37,295 nucleotides of DNA from an uncultured Clostridia bacterium (GCA_947627075.1 CANQUR010000002.1:1-37295), one strand, 5' to 3'. Shown: positions 8,244 through 16,584, numbered from the stretch's first letter. Numbers and translations: made by a program. The notes: generated by a model not told the origin, from the letters alone.

Positions 8244-9434
8244 ATGAAAATATTAGTAATAAATGCAGGAAGTTCTTCTCTTAAGTATCAACTCATTAAT
8301 ATGGAGGATGAAAGCGTAATTGCAAAAGGTCTTTGCGAACGTATCGGTATAGACGGTTCGGTGCTTACGCACAAGACTTCCAAAGGAGAATTTGTTATCA
8401 ATGAGCCCATGCCGACGCATGTTGAAGCGATAAGCCTTGTTCTTGATGCTCTCGTGGATAAAAAACACGGTGTCATTAAATCAATGGATGAAATTTCAGC
8501 TGTTGGACATAGGGTAGTGCACGCAGCGGAAGATTTTACTTGCAGTCAACTTATTACCGAAGATGTTATGAAGGCGATAGAACATAACATAGATTTGGCT
8601 CCTTTGCATCAACCTGCGAATATAATGGGAATAAGAGCCTGTCAAAAAGTTATGCCAAAGGCTCCTATGGTAGCTGTTTTCGATAATACTTTTCACTCTA
8701 CTATGCCCGATTATGCGTATATGTATGGTGTACCTTATGAAGATTATAAGAATTTCCGTGTCCGTAAATACGGTTTCCATGGCACAAGTCATCTCTTTGT
8801 AAGTGGCGAGGCTGAAAAACTTCTCGGCAGAAAGGGCAAGATAATAGTATGCCATCTCGGCAATGGTGCAAGCATCAGCGCCGTAAAAGATGGTAAATGT
8901 ATAGATACTTCCATGGGACTTACTCCGCTGGAGGGCTTGATTATGGGAACTCGTTGCGGCGATTTGGATCCGGCGGTTTTGGAATATCTTTCAGACAAGA
9001 AAGGCATGGATATTCATGAGATAACTTCTTATCTCAACAAAAAGAGCGGCGTATTAGGCATCAGCGGTGTAAGCAGTGACTTCAGAGATCTTCTTGCGGG
9101 TATTGAAGCAGGAAACGATCGTTGCCGTCTTGCGCTCGATATGTTCTCTTACAGGGTGCTAAAATACGTAGGTTCTTATGTGGCTGCGCTCGGTGGACTC
9201 GATCTAATTGCTTTTACGGGTGGCATAGGAGAACATACGCCGGAAGTCAGAGAAAAAGTGCTTGACTCGCTTGCATTTATGGGTATGAAGTATGATAGGG
9301 AAAAGAACCTTAATCCCGGCAAAGGTAATGCGGTAAAGCTTTCCGTTGACGGCAGTAGTGCTATGGCGTATATCATTCCTACTAATGAAGAGCTTGTTAT
9401 TGCGCGTGAAACTCTTGCGCTTATAAGTAAGTGA
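8244..9434 (+). CDS. ackA: Acetate kinase
   Basis: Transfers phosphate from acetyl phosphate to ADP, making acetate and ATP. It is an ASKHA-fold enzyme with the N-terminal signature LVINAGSSSLKYQL, the central KYGFHGTSH, the phosphate loop CHLGNGASISA, TSMGLTPLEGLIMGTR and FTGGIGEH. At 396 residues it is full length. It directly follows pta. Its TGA overlaps the GTG start of comFC. Confidence 0.97.
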   Translation: MKILVINAGSSSLKYQLINMEDESVIAKGLCERIGIDGSVLTHKTSKGEFVINEPMPTHVEAISLVLDALVDKKHGVIKSMDEISAVGHRVVHAAEDFTCSQLITEDVMKAIEHNIDLAPLHQPANIMGIRACQKVMPKAPMVAVFDNTFHSTMPDYAYMYGVPYEDYKNFRVRKYGFHGTSHLFVSGEAEKLLGRKGKIIVCHLGNGASISAVKDGKCIDTSMGLTPLEGLIMGTRCGDLDPAVLEYLSDKKGMDIHEITSYLNKKSGVLGISGVSSDFRDLLAGIEAGNDRCRLALDMFSYRVLKYVGSYVAALGGLDLIAFTGGIGEHTPEVREKVLDSLAFMGMKYDREKNLNPGKGNAVKLSVDGSSAMAYIIPTNEELVIARETLALISK

Positions 9435-10141
9435 GTATAAAGAGCATTCTTCTTCAAATGTTTTATCCGCAAAACATAAAATGTGCCGTTTGCGGAAAAG
9501 ATATGTTTGAAGAAAACAGATACGAGATATGCAGCGGATGTTCGCTTAAAGCGAATATCCGCTTTTGTCCAAAATGCGGTAGAGCAGTAGGCGAAACAAC
9601 CATATATTGCGATGATTGTATGAACCATGGACGCAATTTTTTGCAAGCACGGGCTCCGTTTATATATGAAGGGAAAGCACGTAACTTGGTTCATAGATTG
9701 AAATATGGCGGAGAAAGATATTTGGCAAAAGTTATGGCACAATATTTGGCAGACGAATATTATAAAAATAATTGGTGTGTTGATATTGTAACTTATGTGC
9801 CTATGCATCCTAAAAAAGAACGGACGAGAGAATATAATCAAGCTTATTGGATAGCAAAAGAGCTTTCTCAAATTATAAAGATCCCGCTTGTAACTACATT
9901 GACAAGAATAAAATACTCGGAAAATTTTGCTAAATTGAGTAGGAGCGATAGATTTAAGGAAGCCGAAAATAGTTTTGTTGCTAATGATAATTTCAAAAAG
10001 AAAAAAATTTTGCTTGTAGATGACGTGTTTACTACAGGTGCAACTACAGAAAGCTGTTCCAAAGAACTTAAAAAGAAAGGTGCTCTCGAGATATATGTGC
10101 TTACTTTTTGTACGGGAATGTGTAAACCCGAATTATATTGA
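9431..10141 (+). CDS. comFC: ComFC-like phosphoribosyltransferase
   Basis: A 236-residue protein of the ComF/GntX family. The N-terminal third carries zinc-binding Cys pairs (CAVCG, CSGC, CPKCG, CDDC). The C-terminal half has the PRPP-binding loop ILLVDDVFTTGATTE. In naturally competent bacteria ComFC acts with the ComFA helicase in uptake of transforming DNA; other family members have no known role. No comFA is next to it. It starts at GTG 9431, overlapping the ackA stop by 4 bp, and so is likely read with pta-ackA. Its stop codon lies in the first base of a perfect 25-bp palindrome. Confidence 0.88.
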   Translation: MSIKSILLQMFYPQNIKCAVCGKDMFEENRYEICSGCSLKANIRFCPKCGRAVGETTIYCDDCMNHGRNFLQARAPFIYEGKARNLVHRLKYGGERYLAKVMAQYLADEYYKNNWCVDIVTYVPMHPKKERTREYNQAYWIAKELSQIIKIPLVTTLTRIKYSENFAKLSRSDRFKEAENSFVANDNFKKKKILLVDDVFTTGATTESCSKELKKKGALEIYVLTFCTGMCKPELY

Positions 10142-10165
10142 CTGTTTATGTCTGACATAAACAGT
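10141..10165. repeat. 25-bp perfect palindrome containing the TATGTC-N-GACATA dyad
   Basis: The sequence at the comFC stop has 12-bp perfectly complementary arms around a single central T. Its core TATGTCTGACATA (10147-10159) is the reverse complement of the dyad found in rbgA, tmcAL and the penicillin-binding protein gene. As RNA it could form a 10-bp hairpin with a TCTGA loop, but there is no adjacent U-run, so a standard terminator is unlikely. Confidence 0.85.
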
Positions 10166-10221
10166 GAGAAATGGGAATTTTTTGCTTGTAAAAGTTTATT
10201 TATAAAAATAACTAAAAACTG

Positions 10222-10250
10222 TTGACAAATTCGATTTTCAAGGTTATAAT
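10222..10250 (+). promoter_or_regulatory. Consensus sigma-70 promoter for the thrS T-box leader
   Basis: A perfect TTGACA (10222-10227), 17-nt spacer and perfect TATAAT (10245-10250). Transcription would begin near 10257, just ahead of the T-box leader. Confidence 0.85.
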
Positions 10251-10270
10251 AATATCGTAGTAAAATTTCT

Positions 10271-10470
10271 TAAGAAGGGACAAGTAATTTTAGTTTTAAG
10301 TTTACAGAGAGTGTCGGATGCTGGGATCGACATAACAACACTAAACATGAAACCACCCTTTATGGAAGCGATTCGGCGTAATCCGATAAAATGAGGTATG
10401 CCTTATTGGCGTACGAAATAAGGTGGAATCACGGTAAATATCGTCCTTAACGTTTGTTAAGGATTTTTTT
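10271..10470 (+). ncRNA. T-box riboswitch, threonine-responsive, upstream of thrS
   Basis: Senses uncharged tRNA-Thr and controls readthrough into thrS. The stem I base AAGGG (10275-10279) pairs with CCCTT (10356-10360). An AGTA element lies at 10283-10286. The triplet ACC at 10352-10354, followed by a purine and then the stem, is in the specifier position and encodes Thr. The T-box sequence is AAGGTGGAATCACGG near 10420-10434, a variant of AGGGTGGNACCGCG. A terminator hairpin ends the leader. Stem I looks short, so the exact fold is uncertain. Confidence 0.88.
10444..10470 (+). terminator. T-box regulated terminator before thrS
   Basis: TCCTTAAC (10444-10451), loop GTTT, then GTTAAGGA (10456-10463) and a run of seven T. 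It is the intrinsic terminator that the T-box antiterminator would compete with. Confidence 0.88.
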
Positions 10471-10486
10471 ATAGGAGAAAATTAAA

Positions 10487-12430
10487 ATGGATATCAAAGT
10501 TACATTAAAAGATAATTCGGTCATTTCCGTTCCGCAGAACAGCACCATATTAGAGCTTCTTCCTAAAATAAGCGAGGGGCTTGCTCGAGCGGCATTGATT
10601 GCAAAAGTGGATGATAAACTTGTAGATTTGACTTACAAATTGAATAATGATTGTAAGCTCGAGGTTTTGACATTTAAGGATGAGGAGGGTCGCAATGCCT
10701 ACAGGCATACCGCCGCTCATATTTTAGCACAAGCGGTAAAAAATATTTATCCGAATGCAAAACTGGCAATCGGTCCAAGTATAGCAAATGGCTTTTATTA
10801 TGATTTCGACTTTGCGTCTCCGATAACGGTAGATGATTTCGAACTTATCGAGAAGGAAATGCAAGCTATCATAAAGGCTGATTTTCCTATAGAAAGATTA
10901 AACGTTTCTCGAAAATCCGCCATAACTCAAATGAGAGGTTTTGACGAGCCGTACAAGATACAACTTATAGACGATCTTCCCAATGATTCGGAATTGACTT
11001 TTTATCGCCAAGGGCAATTTGTGGATTTGTGTCGCGGACCTCATTTGGTAAGTACAGGCAAAGTCAAATTTATAAAATTAACGCAAATAGCCGGCGCATA
11101 TTGGCGAGGCAATGAAAAGAATAAAATGCTTACGAGGATCTATGGTACTGCCTTCGATAAAAAATCCGATCTTACCGAATATCTCGAAAAGCTTGAGGAA
11201 GCGAAGCGTCGTGACCATAATAAGTTAGGCAGAGAACTCGGATATTTCATGACAGAAGAAAAAATCGGACAAGGACTGCCTTTGCTTATGCCAAAGGGCG
11301 CCAAACTTTTTCAAATACTTCAACGTTTCGTTGAGGATGAGGAAGAACGCAGAGGCTATCAACTAACAAAAACACCATCTTTTGCAAAGAGCGATCTTTA
11401 TAAGATAAGTGGACATTGGGATCATTATCTTGATAAAATGTTTGTTTTGGGTGATCCCGAAAGCGATGACGAAGTATTTGCGTTGAGACCTATGACTTGT
11501 CCGTTTCAATATATGATATATAGAAATGGACTTAAAAGCTATAGGGATTTGCCTATAAGGTACAATGAAACGTCGCCGCTGTTTCGTAAAGAAGCTTCGG
11601 GTGAAATGCATGGTCTTATAAGAGTGAGACAATTCCATTTGAGCGATGGGCATCTTATATGTACTCCCGAACAACTTGAAGAAGAATTTAAGGGTTGCTT
11701 TGAATTGAGCTATTATTTTTTGCAATGCCTTGGTATGATAGATGACGTATTTTTCAGATTCTCAAAATGGGATGAAAATGATCGTGAAAAATATATAGGC
11801 AGTCCGGAAGAGTGGAACAGAGCCGAAGCGCTGATGAAAAAAATTCTCGATCATCTCGGTATCAAATATATTGAAGCTAAGGGAGAAGCTGCATTTTACG
11901 GTCCTAAACTCGATATTCAATGTCGCAATGTTTATGGAAAGGAAGATACGCTTATGACCATTCAAGTCGATATGTTCCTCAGCGAAAAATTCGACATGTG
12001 GTATGTCGATGCCGATGGAGAAAAGAAGCATCCGTATATAATCCATCGTAGTGCATTCGGCTGCTATGAGCGAATGATGGCTATGCTTATCGAAAAATAT
12101 GCAGGAGCTTTGCCGTTGTGGATGAGCCCTGTTCAGGTAAAGATAATGTCGCTTACGGACAGAACTATCGATGATGTAAAACTTTTGCGCGACGAACTTG
12201 CAAGAGAAGGTCTGAGATGCGAGATAGATGTAAGAAGTGAAAAAATAGGCTATAAGATCAGAGAAGCTCAAATGGAAAAAGTTCCGTATATGATCATTAT
12301 CGGTGACAAAGAAAAGGATTCGGGAGTTATCTCGGTAAGGTCTCGCAATAACGGCGACCTCGGACAGATGACTAAATCGGAGTTTTTAGCTAAATTAAAG
12401 GACGAAATCGATAAAAAAGTTTGCAAGTAA
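10487..12430 (+). CDS. thrS: Threonyl-tRNA synthetase
   Basis: Charges tRNA-Thr. At 647 residues it is full length with four regions: an N-terminal TGS domain (about 1-60), the editing domain with HTAAH and GFYYDFD, the class II catalytic core with MTCPFQ, EMHGLIRVRQFH and HRSAFG (zinc Cys and two His visible), and a C-terminal anticodon-binding domain (VQVKIMSL). AGGAG lies upstream of the ATG. It is controlled by its T-box leader. There is no terminator between it and the infC promoter 14 bp downstream. Confidence 0.97.
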   Translation: MDIKVTLKDNSVISVPQNSTILELLPKISEGLARAALIAKVDDKLVDLTYKLNNDCKLEVLTFKDEEGRNAYRHTAAHILAQAVKNIYPNAKLAIGPSIANGFYYDFDFASPITVDDFELIEKEMQAIIKADFPIERLNVSRKSAITQMRGFDEPYKIQLIDDLPNDSELTFYRQGQFVDLCRGPHLVSTGKVKFIKLTQIAGAYWRGNEKNKMLTRIYGTAFDKKSDLTEYLEKLEEAKRRDHNKLGRELGYFMTEEKIGQGLPLLMPKGAKLFQILQRFVEDEEERRGYQLTKTPSFAKSDLYKISGHWDHYLDKMFVLGDPESDDEVFALRPMTCPFQYMIYRNGLKSYRDLPIRYNETSPLFRKEASGEMHGLIRVRQFHLSDGHLICTPEQLEEEFKGCFELSYYFLQCLGMIDDVFFRFSKWDENDREKYIGSPEEWNRAEALMKKILDHLGIKYIEAKGEAAFYGPKLDIQCRNVYGKEDTLMTIQVDMFLSEKFDMWYVDADGEKKHPYIIHRSAFGCYERMMAMLIEKYAGALPLWMSPVQVKIMSLTDRTIDDVKLLRDELAREGLRCEIDVRSEKIGYKIREAQMEKVPYMIIIGDKEKDSGVISVRSRNNGDLGQMTKSEFLAKLKDEIDKKVCK

Positions 12431-12443
12431 CGCATTAAAACGT

Positions 12444-12472
12444 TTGACAAACCAATAATATAGTCGTATAAT
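12444..12472 (+). promoter_or_regulatory. Consensus sigma-70 promoter for infC-rpmI-rplT
   Basis: TTGACA (12444-12449), 17-nt spacer and TATAAT (12467-12472), starting 14 bp after the thrS stop. It gives the translation-factor operon its own leader transcript. Confidence 0.85.
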
Positions 12473-12479
12473 ATAAAAG

Positions 12480-12596
12480 TTGGAAGTAGATTTATCTCAC
12501 CAGTCGGGTTCACTCGGATTGGTAACGCAATAATATAGATATACGGTTTACGTTATTTATGAGCGGATGATTTTACTTCCGCTCATAATTTTGTTT
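12480..12596 (+). promoter_or_regulatory. infC operon leader with attenuator (likely L20-type autoregulatory leader)
   Basis: The leader holds a 7-bp hairpin, ACCAGTC (12499-12505) with GATTGGT (12517-12523). It also holds an 11-bp perfect hairpin (12557-12567 with 12578-12588), followed by TTTTGTTT, which is a terminator-like attenuator ending just before the infC ribosome-binding site. In Bacillus, ribosomal protein L20 binds the infC-rpmI-rplT leader and promotes termination. The position and architecture fit that leader, but I could not compare it with a covariance model. Confidence 0.65.
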
Positions 12597-12607
12597 GGAG
12601 GAATAAC

Positions 12608-13120
12608 ATCATTATTAAGGAAGTTGAAATAAACTACAAAATCACCGACCCGGCAATAAGAGTCATTGATGAAAGCGGAAATCAATTGGGTATTATGTCT
12701 GCGGCTCAAGCAAACAAGATCGCCGACGAAAAGAATCTCGATCTTGTGAAAATAAGCCCTACCGCCAATCCACCTGTTTGCAAGATCATGGATTATGGCA
12801 AATTTCGATTTGATAATGCTAAAAAAGAAAAAGATGCCAGAAAGAACCAAAAAGTTGCGGATCTAAAGGAAGTATGGCTGTCAATGACTATAGATACTCA
12901 TGATTTAGAGACTAAAGCAAAACAGGCTGCGAAGTTTTTGAGCAACGGAGATAAAGTAAAAGTATCCATAAGAATGCGCGGTCGCCAACAGGCACATGCT
13001 TCGCTTGGAGTCGAAGTTATGAATGAATTTTTTTCACTTATTGCAGATGTCGGGGAAATGAATAAAAAACCTTTGACCGAAGGTCGAAACATAATTATGA
13101 TTTTACAACCAAAAAAATAA
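12608..13120 (+). CDS. infC: Translation initiation factor IF-3, non-AUG start
   Basis: Binds the 30S subunit, prevents premature 50S joining and proofreads start-codon choice. The N-domain (EINYKITDPAIRVIDESGNQLGIMS) and C-domain (IRMRGRQQAH...) are complete. The ORF track starts at internal Met 12686, which would remove the first 26 residues. Upstream, the frame has no ATG, GTG or TTG before the in-frame TGA at 12560. It does have GGAGG (12597-12601), followed 6 nt later by ATC ATT ATT. The start is therefore AUC 12608 or AUU 12611. An AUU start on infC is the known device by which IF-3 represses itself in E. coli and Geobacillus. Confidence 0.9.
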   Translation: MIIKEVEINYKITDPAIRVIDESGNQLGIMSAAQANKIADEKNLDLVKISPTANPPVCKIMDYGKFRFDNAKKEKDARKNQKVADLKEVWLSMTIDTHDLETKAKQAAKFLSNGDKVKVSIRMRGRQQAHASLGVEVMNEFFSLIADVGEMNKKPLTEGRNIIMILQPKK

Positions 13121-13139
13121 AAACTCGGAGGAAATATAA

Positions 13140-13337
13140 ATGCCAAAAATGAAAGGACATAGCGGCGCTAAAAAGCGTTTTCGCGTAACAAAAAACGGGC
13201 GTATAAAAATTGCCCATCAAGGAAAGAACCATATTCTTACCAAAAAATCCAGCAAACGTAAAATGGGTTTGAGAAAAGGAGAATATATGTCTTCCAATAA
13301 GCAGAACAGAACTGTTCGCACCATGATTCAAAAGTAA
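13140..13337 (+). CDS. rpmI: Ribosomal protein bL35
   Basis: A 65-residue, Lys/Arg-rich protein of the large subunit. The N-terminus [20 protein letters not shown] and the H-L-T-K-K-S-S-K-R segment are the bL35 signature. GGAGG precedes the ATG. It lies between infC and rplT in the conserved infC-rpmI-rplT order. Confidence 0.97.
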   Translation: MPKMKGHSGAKKRFRVTKNGRIKIAHQGKNHILTKKSSKRKMGLRKGEYMSSNKQNRTVRTMIQK

Positions 13338-13352
13338 GGAGTGTGAGTTATT

Positions 13353-13706
13353 ATGAGAATTAAAAGGGCTGTAAACGCAGTTAAAAAACGAAGAAAGATA
13401 ATGAGATTGGCTAAGGGCTATTTCGGTTCAAAGTCAAGATCTTACCGTATTGCAAGAGAAGCGGTCATGAAGTCTCAAATGTATGCCTTCATTGGTCGCC
13501 GACAAAAGAAAAGACAATTCCGTCAACTTTGGATCGCACGTATAAATGCCGCTGCAAGGATAAACGGACTTTCTTACAGCAAATTTATGCATGGTCTTAA
13601 GGTCGCAGGTATTGATCTTAACAGAAAGGTGCTTGCAGATATCGCCGTCAATGATGCCGCTACTTTTGCCAAGCTTGCCGAGACGGCAGCAAATGCTTGT
13701 AAGTAA
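13353..13706 (+). CDS. rplT: Ribosomal protein bL20
   Basis: A 117-residue protein that binds 23S rRNA early in assembly. It is the autoregulator of this operon in Bacillus and E. coli. Motifs [41 protein letters not shown] and the C-terminal globular part beginning near [11 protein letters not shown] are typical. AAGGAG lies upstream. A strong intrinsic terminator follows immediately. Confidence 0.97.
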   Translation: MRIKRAVNAVKKRRKIMRLAKGYFGSKSRSYRIAREAVMKSQMYAFIGRRQKKRQFRQLWIARINAAARINGLSYSKFMHGLKVAGIDLNRKVLADIAVNDAATFAKLAETAANACK

Positions 13707-13713
13707 ATTTTTT

Positions 13714-13741
13714 AAGCACCTATCAAAAAGGTGCTTTTTTT
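13714..13741 (+). terminator. Intrinsic terminator after rplT, abutting the next start codon
   Basis: AAGCACCT (13714-13721), loop ATCAAAA, then AGGTGCTT (13729-13736) and five more T to 13741. The ATG of the downstream methylase gene begins at 13742. The AGGTG in the 3' arm would serve as its Shine-Dalgarno sequence at 8-nt spacing. Confidence 0.88.
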
Positions 13742-14500
13742 ATGGATGTAATAATTTCTGAAGACAATAAGCTTTATAAAAGTGCAAATAAGCTTAAACA
13801 AAAAAAATATCGTGATATAAGCGGAGAATATTTGATCGAAGGGTATAGAGGCATTCTCGATACTCCCGATGAATATATTAAAACCATATTGGCATCCGAA
13901 AAATTTGATTGCAATCGATTGAACAAAAATAAGATCGTATATTTTTCGGATAAATTAATGAACAAATTAAGCTCTGCGGACAGTGCTCCGGGAGTGATTG
14001 CAATAGCTTATAAAAAGCCTCTGTCGGATCTTATTTCGAATCGAGTACTTTATCTTGACAGGATACGCGATCCGGGAAACATGGGTACTATCATTCGAAC
14101 CGCCGTCGCTACCGGATATGAGATAGTTTGCGATGATTGCGTTGATATTTATAATCCGAAAGTTGTGCGCAGTTGTGTATCCGCATTATCTAAAGCTGAT
14201 TTACACATAGGTAATTTTATTGACATTATTGCAAAAAAAGGTTACAATATAATAGGTGCCGCAATGGACGGCAAAAATATATTTGAAGATACAAAACGGT
14301 ATGATAAACTTTGTATCGTAATAGGCAATGAGGCAAACGGAATAAGAGAGGATATATTGAATAAGTGTAATTCGATTTGTACGATACCTATGGAAAATAT
14401 GGAATCTCTTAATGCTTCCGTCAGTGCCGGAGGTTTAATGTATTATTATAAATTTAATTGGAGGACAGTATGTCAGGACACAGCAAATGGGCGACCATAA
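13742..14500 (+). CDS. TrmH/SpoU-family RNA 2'-O-methyltransferase
   Basis: A 252-residue protein with a short substrate-binding N-domain ([20 protein letters not shown]) and a SPOUT catalytic domain: [17 protein letters not shown], the [10 protein letters not shown] motif and [13 protein letters not shown], which form the SAM-binding knot. The family methylates ribose in rRNA or tRNA. The exact nucleotide cannot be told from sequence. It begins directly after the rplT terminator with no leader. It overlaps yebC by 31 bp, so its last dozen residues ([12 protein letters not shown]) are an overlap extension without family similarity. Confidence 0.88.
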   Translation: MDVIISEDNKLYKSANKLKQKKYRDISGEYLIEGYRGILDTPDEYIKTILASEKFDCNRLNKNKIVYFSDKLMNKLSSADSAPGVIAIAYKKPLSDLISNRVLYLDRIRDPGNMGTIIRTAVATGYEIVCDDCVDIYNPKVVRSCVSALSKADLHIGNFIDIIAKKGYNIIGAAMDGKNIFEDTKRYDKLCIVIGNEANGIREDILNKCNSICTIPMENMESLNASVSAGGLMYYYKFNWRTVCQDTANGRP

Positions 14501-15216
14501 AAAGAGCAAAAGGAAAAACCGATGCGGCGCGTGGTAAAATATTTACAAAGATAGGCAGAGAAATAGCTGTCGCAGTAAAATTCGGCGGACCCGATCCGTC
14601 TACCAATTCGAAATTACGTGATGTTATTGCAAAGGCGAAATCCAATAATATGCCGGGCGACAATATTATGCGTAGCATAAAGAAAGCCAGCGGAGAGCTT
14701 GGAGCAATTAATTATGAAAATATCACATATGAAGGATATGGTCCCGGTGGAACGGCTGTCATAGTGGAAACATTGACTGACAATAAAAATCGAACAGCAA
14801 GTGAAATTCGACATATTTTCGATAGAGCAGGTGGTTCGATGGGCACAAACGGTTGTGTATCGTATTTGTTTAGCAATAAGGGCGTCATTATCATAGAAAA
14901 GACCGACAAGATGAATGATGATGAAGTCATGATGGCGACATTGGAAGCGGGGGCCGAAGATTTCAATATCGATGAAGATGGAAATTATGAGGTAATGACC
15001 GATCCGAATGAATTTTCCAATGTTCGCGATAAATTGGAAAAAGCGGGATATGAATTTGTTTCTGCCGAAGTGAGCATGCTCCCGTCGAATTATATAGCAT
15101 TGGATGATGATAATACAAAAAAGGTTTTACGTATGCTCGATTCATTTGATGAAAATGATGATGTCCAAAACGTATATCATAATGCCGAGCTTCCCGAAGA
15201 GGAGGAAGATGAGTAA
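14470..15216 (+). CDS. yebC: YebC/PmpR family (TACO1-like) protein
   Basis: A 248-residue protein with the invariant N-terminus [27 protein letters not shown]. The middle block [14 protein letters not shown] and the [22 protein letters not shown] segment follow, and the C-terminus is acidic. The family was first called a transcription regulator; recent work links YebC proteins to relief of ribosome stalling at proline runs. The start at 14470 has GGAGG 5 nt upstream, so the four-codon-longer ORF-track start is rejected. yebC next to ruvC is a widespread arrangement. Confidence 0.95.
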   Translation: MSGHSKWATIKRAKGKTDAARGKIFTKIGREIAVAVKFGGPDPSTNSKLRDVIAKAKSNNMPGDNIMRSIKKASGELGAINYENITYEGYGPGGTAVIVETLTDNKNRTASEIRHIFDRAGGSMGTNGCVSYLFSNKGVIIIEKTDKMNDDEVMMATLEAGAEDFNIDEDGNYEVMTDPNEFSNVRDKLEKAGYEFVSAEVSMLPSNYIALDDDNTKKVLRMLDSFDENDDVQNVYHNAELPEEEEDE

Positions 15217-15219
15217 AAT

Positions 15220-16083
15220 ATGGGCAAGGGCATCCATGAGGGACACAGAGAAAGATTGAGAATTGCTGCTGATGGAGATCCTGATTTGGTGACATTCAGT
15301 GAGTATCAAACGTTGGAATATCTTTTAAGTTTTGTTATTCCGCGAAAAGATACAAATCCAATCGCGCATGATTTAATAGATGCTTTCGGTAGCTTGAATG
15401 GCGTTTTGCGTGCGTCGAGATACGATCTTAAAGAAATACCCAATATGACGAATAATGCCGCGGCATTCTTGGCAAGTTATTATGCTATTTATCGTAAGGC
15501 TGAAATTTCACGTCAAAAACCAAAGCCTGTTGTTTCAACAGTTAAACAAGCAATCGAAATTTTGGCACCATATTTTATTCAAAGACCCGAGGAACATGTT
15601 TATTGCATGGCAATGGACATTAATGACAGAGTTTTGCAAGTGGTGTCGATCGGAGAAGGCTTGTCGGATTTTACAACAGTAGACAATAATAGGATCATAT
15701 CATTGGTAACGCGCACAAAAGCGAAAAAAATAATTTTAGCGCATAATCATCCGGGAGGCTCATTACAGCCGTCACAGCAGGATTACGATACAACCAAGGC
15801 ATTATTTTTTATTCTTCAAACAATCAATACGTATCTTGCCGATCATATCATTTTTACAGATGATCAATGGTTCAGTTTTTATGATAATGGCTTACTCGAT
15901 AATTTTTTGGCGACTTCTGATCAAATTTATGGAGTGGATGACTGTAAACGACTCTTACGTTCGCGTCGCTCAAAGGGAATATATATGTATGAGACGACAA
16001 GCGTCAATAAAGAAGAAGCGCTGAATGAATCTGCCGAATCGAATAGTAATGCTAATATAGATTTATCCGGGAGTGATAAATGA
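15220..16083 (+). CDS. RadC-family JAB/MPN-domain protein
   Basis: A 287-residue protein with the N-terminal HEGHRERLR and helix-hairpin-helix-like region typical of RadC. Its C-terminal JAMM metalloprotease-like domain has the Glu in PEEHVY, HNHPGG and the Asp in SQQDYDTT. Despite the old name 'DNA repair protein RadC', the molecular activity is not established. Here it sits between yebC and ruvC and shares an ATGA overlap with ruvC. A roughly 35-residue Ser/Asn/Glu-rich tail after the domain looks disordered. GGAGG upstream is 14 nt from the ATG, so translation may depend on coupling to yebC. Confidence 0.88.
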   Translation: MGKGIHEGHRERLRIAADGDPDLVTFSEYQTLEYLLSFVIPRKDTNPIAHDLIDAFGSLNGVLRASRYDLKEIPNMTNNAAAFLASYYAIYRKAEISRQKPKPVVSTVKQAIEILAPYFIQRPEEHVYCMAMDINDRVLQVVSIGEGLSDFTTVDNNRIISLVTRTKAKKIILAHNHPGGSLQPSQQDYDTTKALFFILQTINTYLADHIIFTDDQWFSFYDNGLLDNFLATSDQIYGVDDCKRLLRSRRSKGIYMYETTSVNKEEALNESAESNSNANIDLSGSDK

Positions 16084-16571
16084 GAATTTTGGGTATCGAT
16101 CCCGGCTACGCGACTATAGGCTATGGAGTCATTGACAAATTGCCACAAGGCCTGAAGACTATCGATTATGGTGTTATAGAAACTCCTAAAAATGAAAGTA
16201 TTCCTGTTAGATTGGCAATTCTGAATGATGCTATGTCAGGCATAATCAGAAAATATCGACCGGATGCAGTATCTGTGGAGGAATTATTTTTTAATACTAA
16301 TATTACCACGGGTATAAAGGTTGCTCAAGCTCGCGGCGTAATACTTTTATGCGCAATAAAAGAGTGTGGACATTTATATGAGTATACGCCACTTCAAATA
16401 AAGCAAGCACTTACTGGCAACGGCAGAGCGGACAAAAAGCAAATGCAATATATGGTAAAGGCGTTTTTGGGATTGAAAGAAGAGCCTAAACCGGATGATG
16501 CGGCAGATGCTCTTGCTGCGGCAATTTGTCATGCACATACGTCTGTTTATAACCAAAGAGTATTGAATTAA
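16080..16571 (+). CDS. ruvC: Holliday junction resolvase RuvC
   Basis: An endonuclease that cuts Holliday junctions made during recombination. The RNase H-like fold has acidic residues in ILGIDPGYATIGYG (first Asp), SVEELFF (Glu) and PDDAADALAAAICH (C-terminal Asp residues). At 163 residues it is full length. It forms an operon with ruvA and ruvB. It contains a one-mismatch copy of the dyad (16232-16244), in a variable helix before RPDAVSVEE. Confidence 0.96.
   Translation: MRILGIDPGYATIGYGVIDKLPQGLKTIDYGVIETPKNESIPVRLAILNDAMSGIIRKYRPDAVSVEELFFNTNITTGIKVAQARGVILLCAIKECGHLYEYTPLQIKQALTGNGRADKKQMQYMVKAFLGLKEEPKPDDAADALAAAICHAHTSVYNQRVLN
16232..16244. repeat. Dyad variant, one mismatch, in ruvC
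   Basis: TATGTCAGGCATA differs from the exact dyad at one base. It codes AMSGII in a variable part of RuvC. Confidence 0.5.
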
Positions 16572-16584
16572 GAAGGATCGCAAA

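Noticed and set aside
9176-9871. 231-aa minus-strand ORF opposite ackA/comFC
   Set aside because: It is a shadow of two well-supported genes on the other strand, with no recognisable domain.
10141-10165. Palindrome as intrinsic terminator of pta-ackA-comFC
   Set aside because: The stem is AT-rich and the nearest U-run is about 11 nt further on; kept as a repeat instead.
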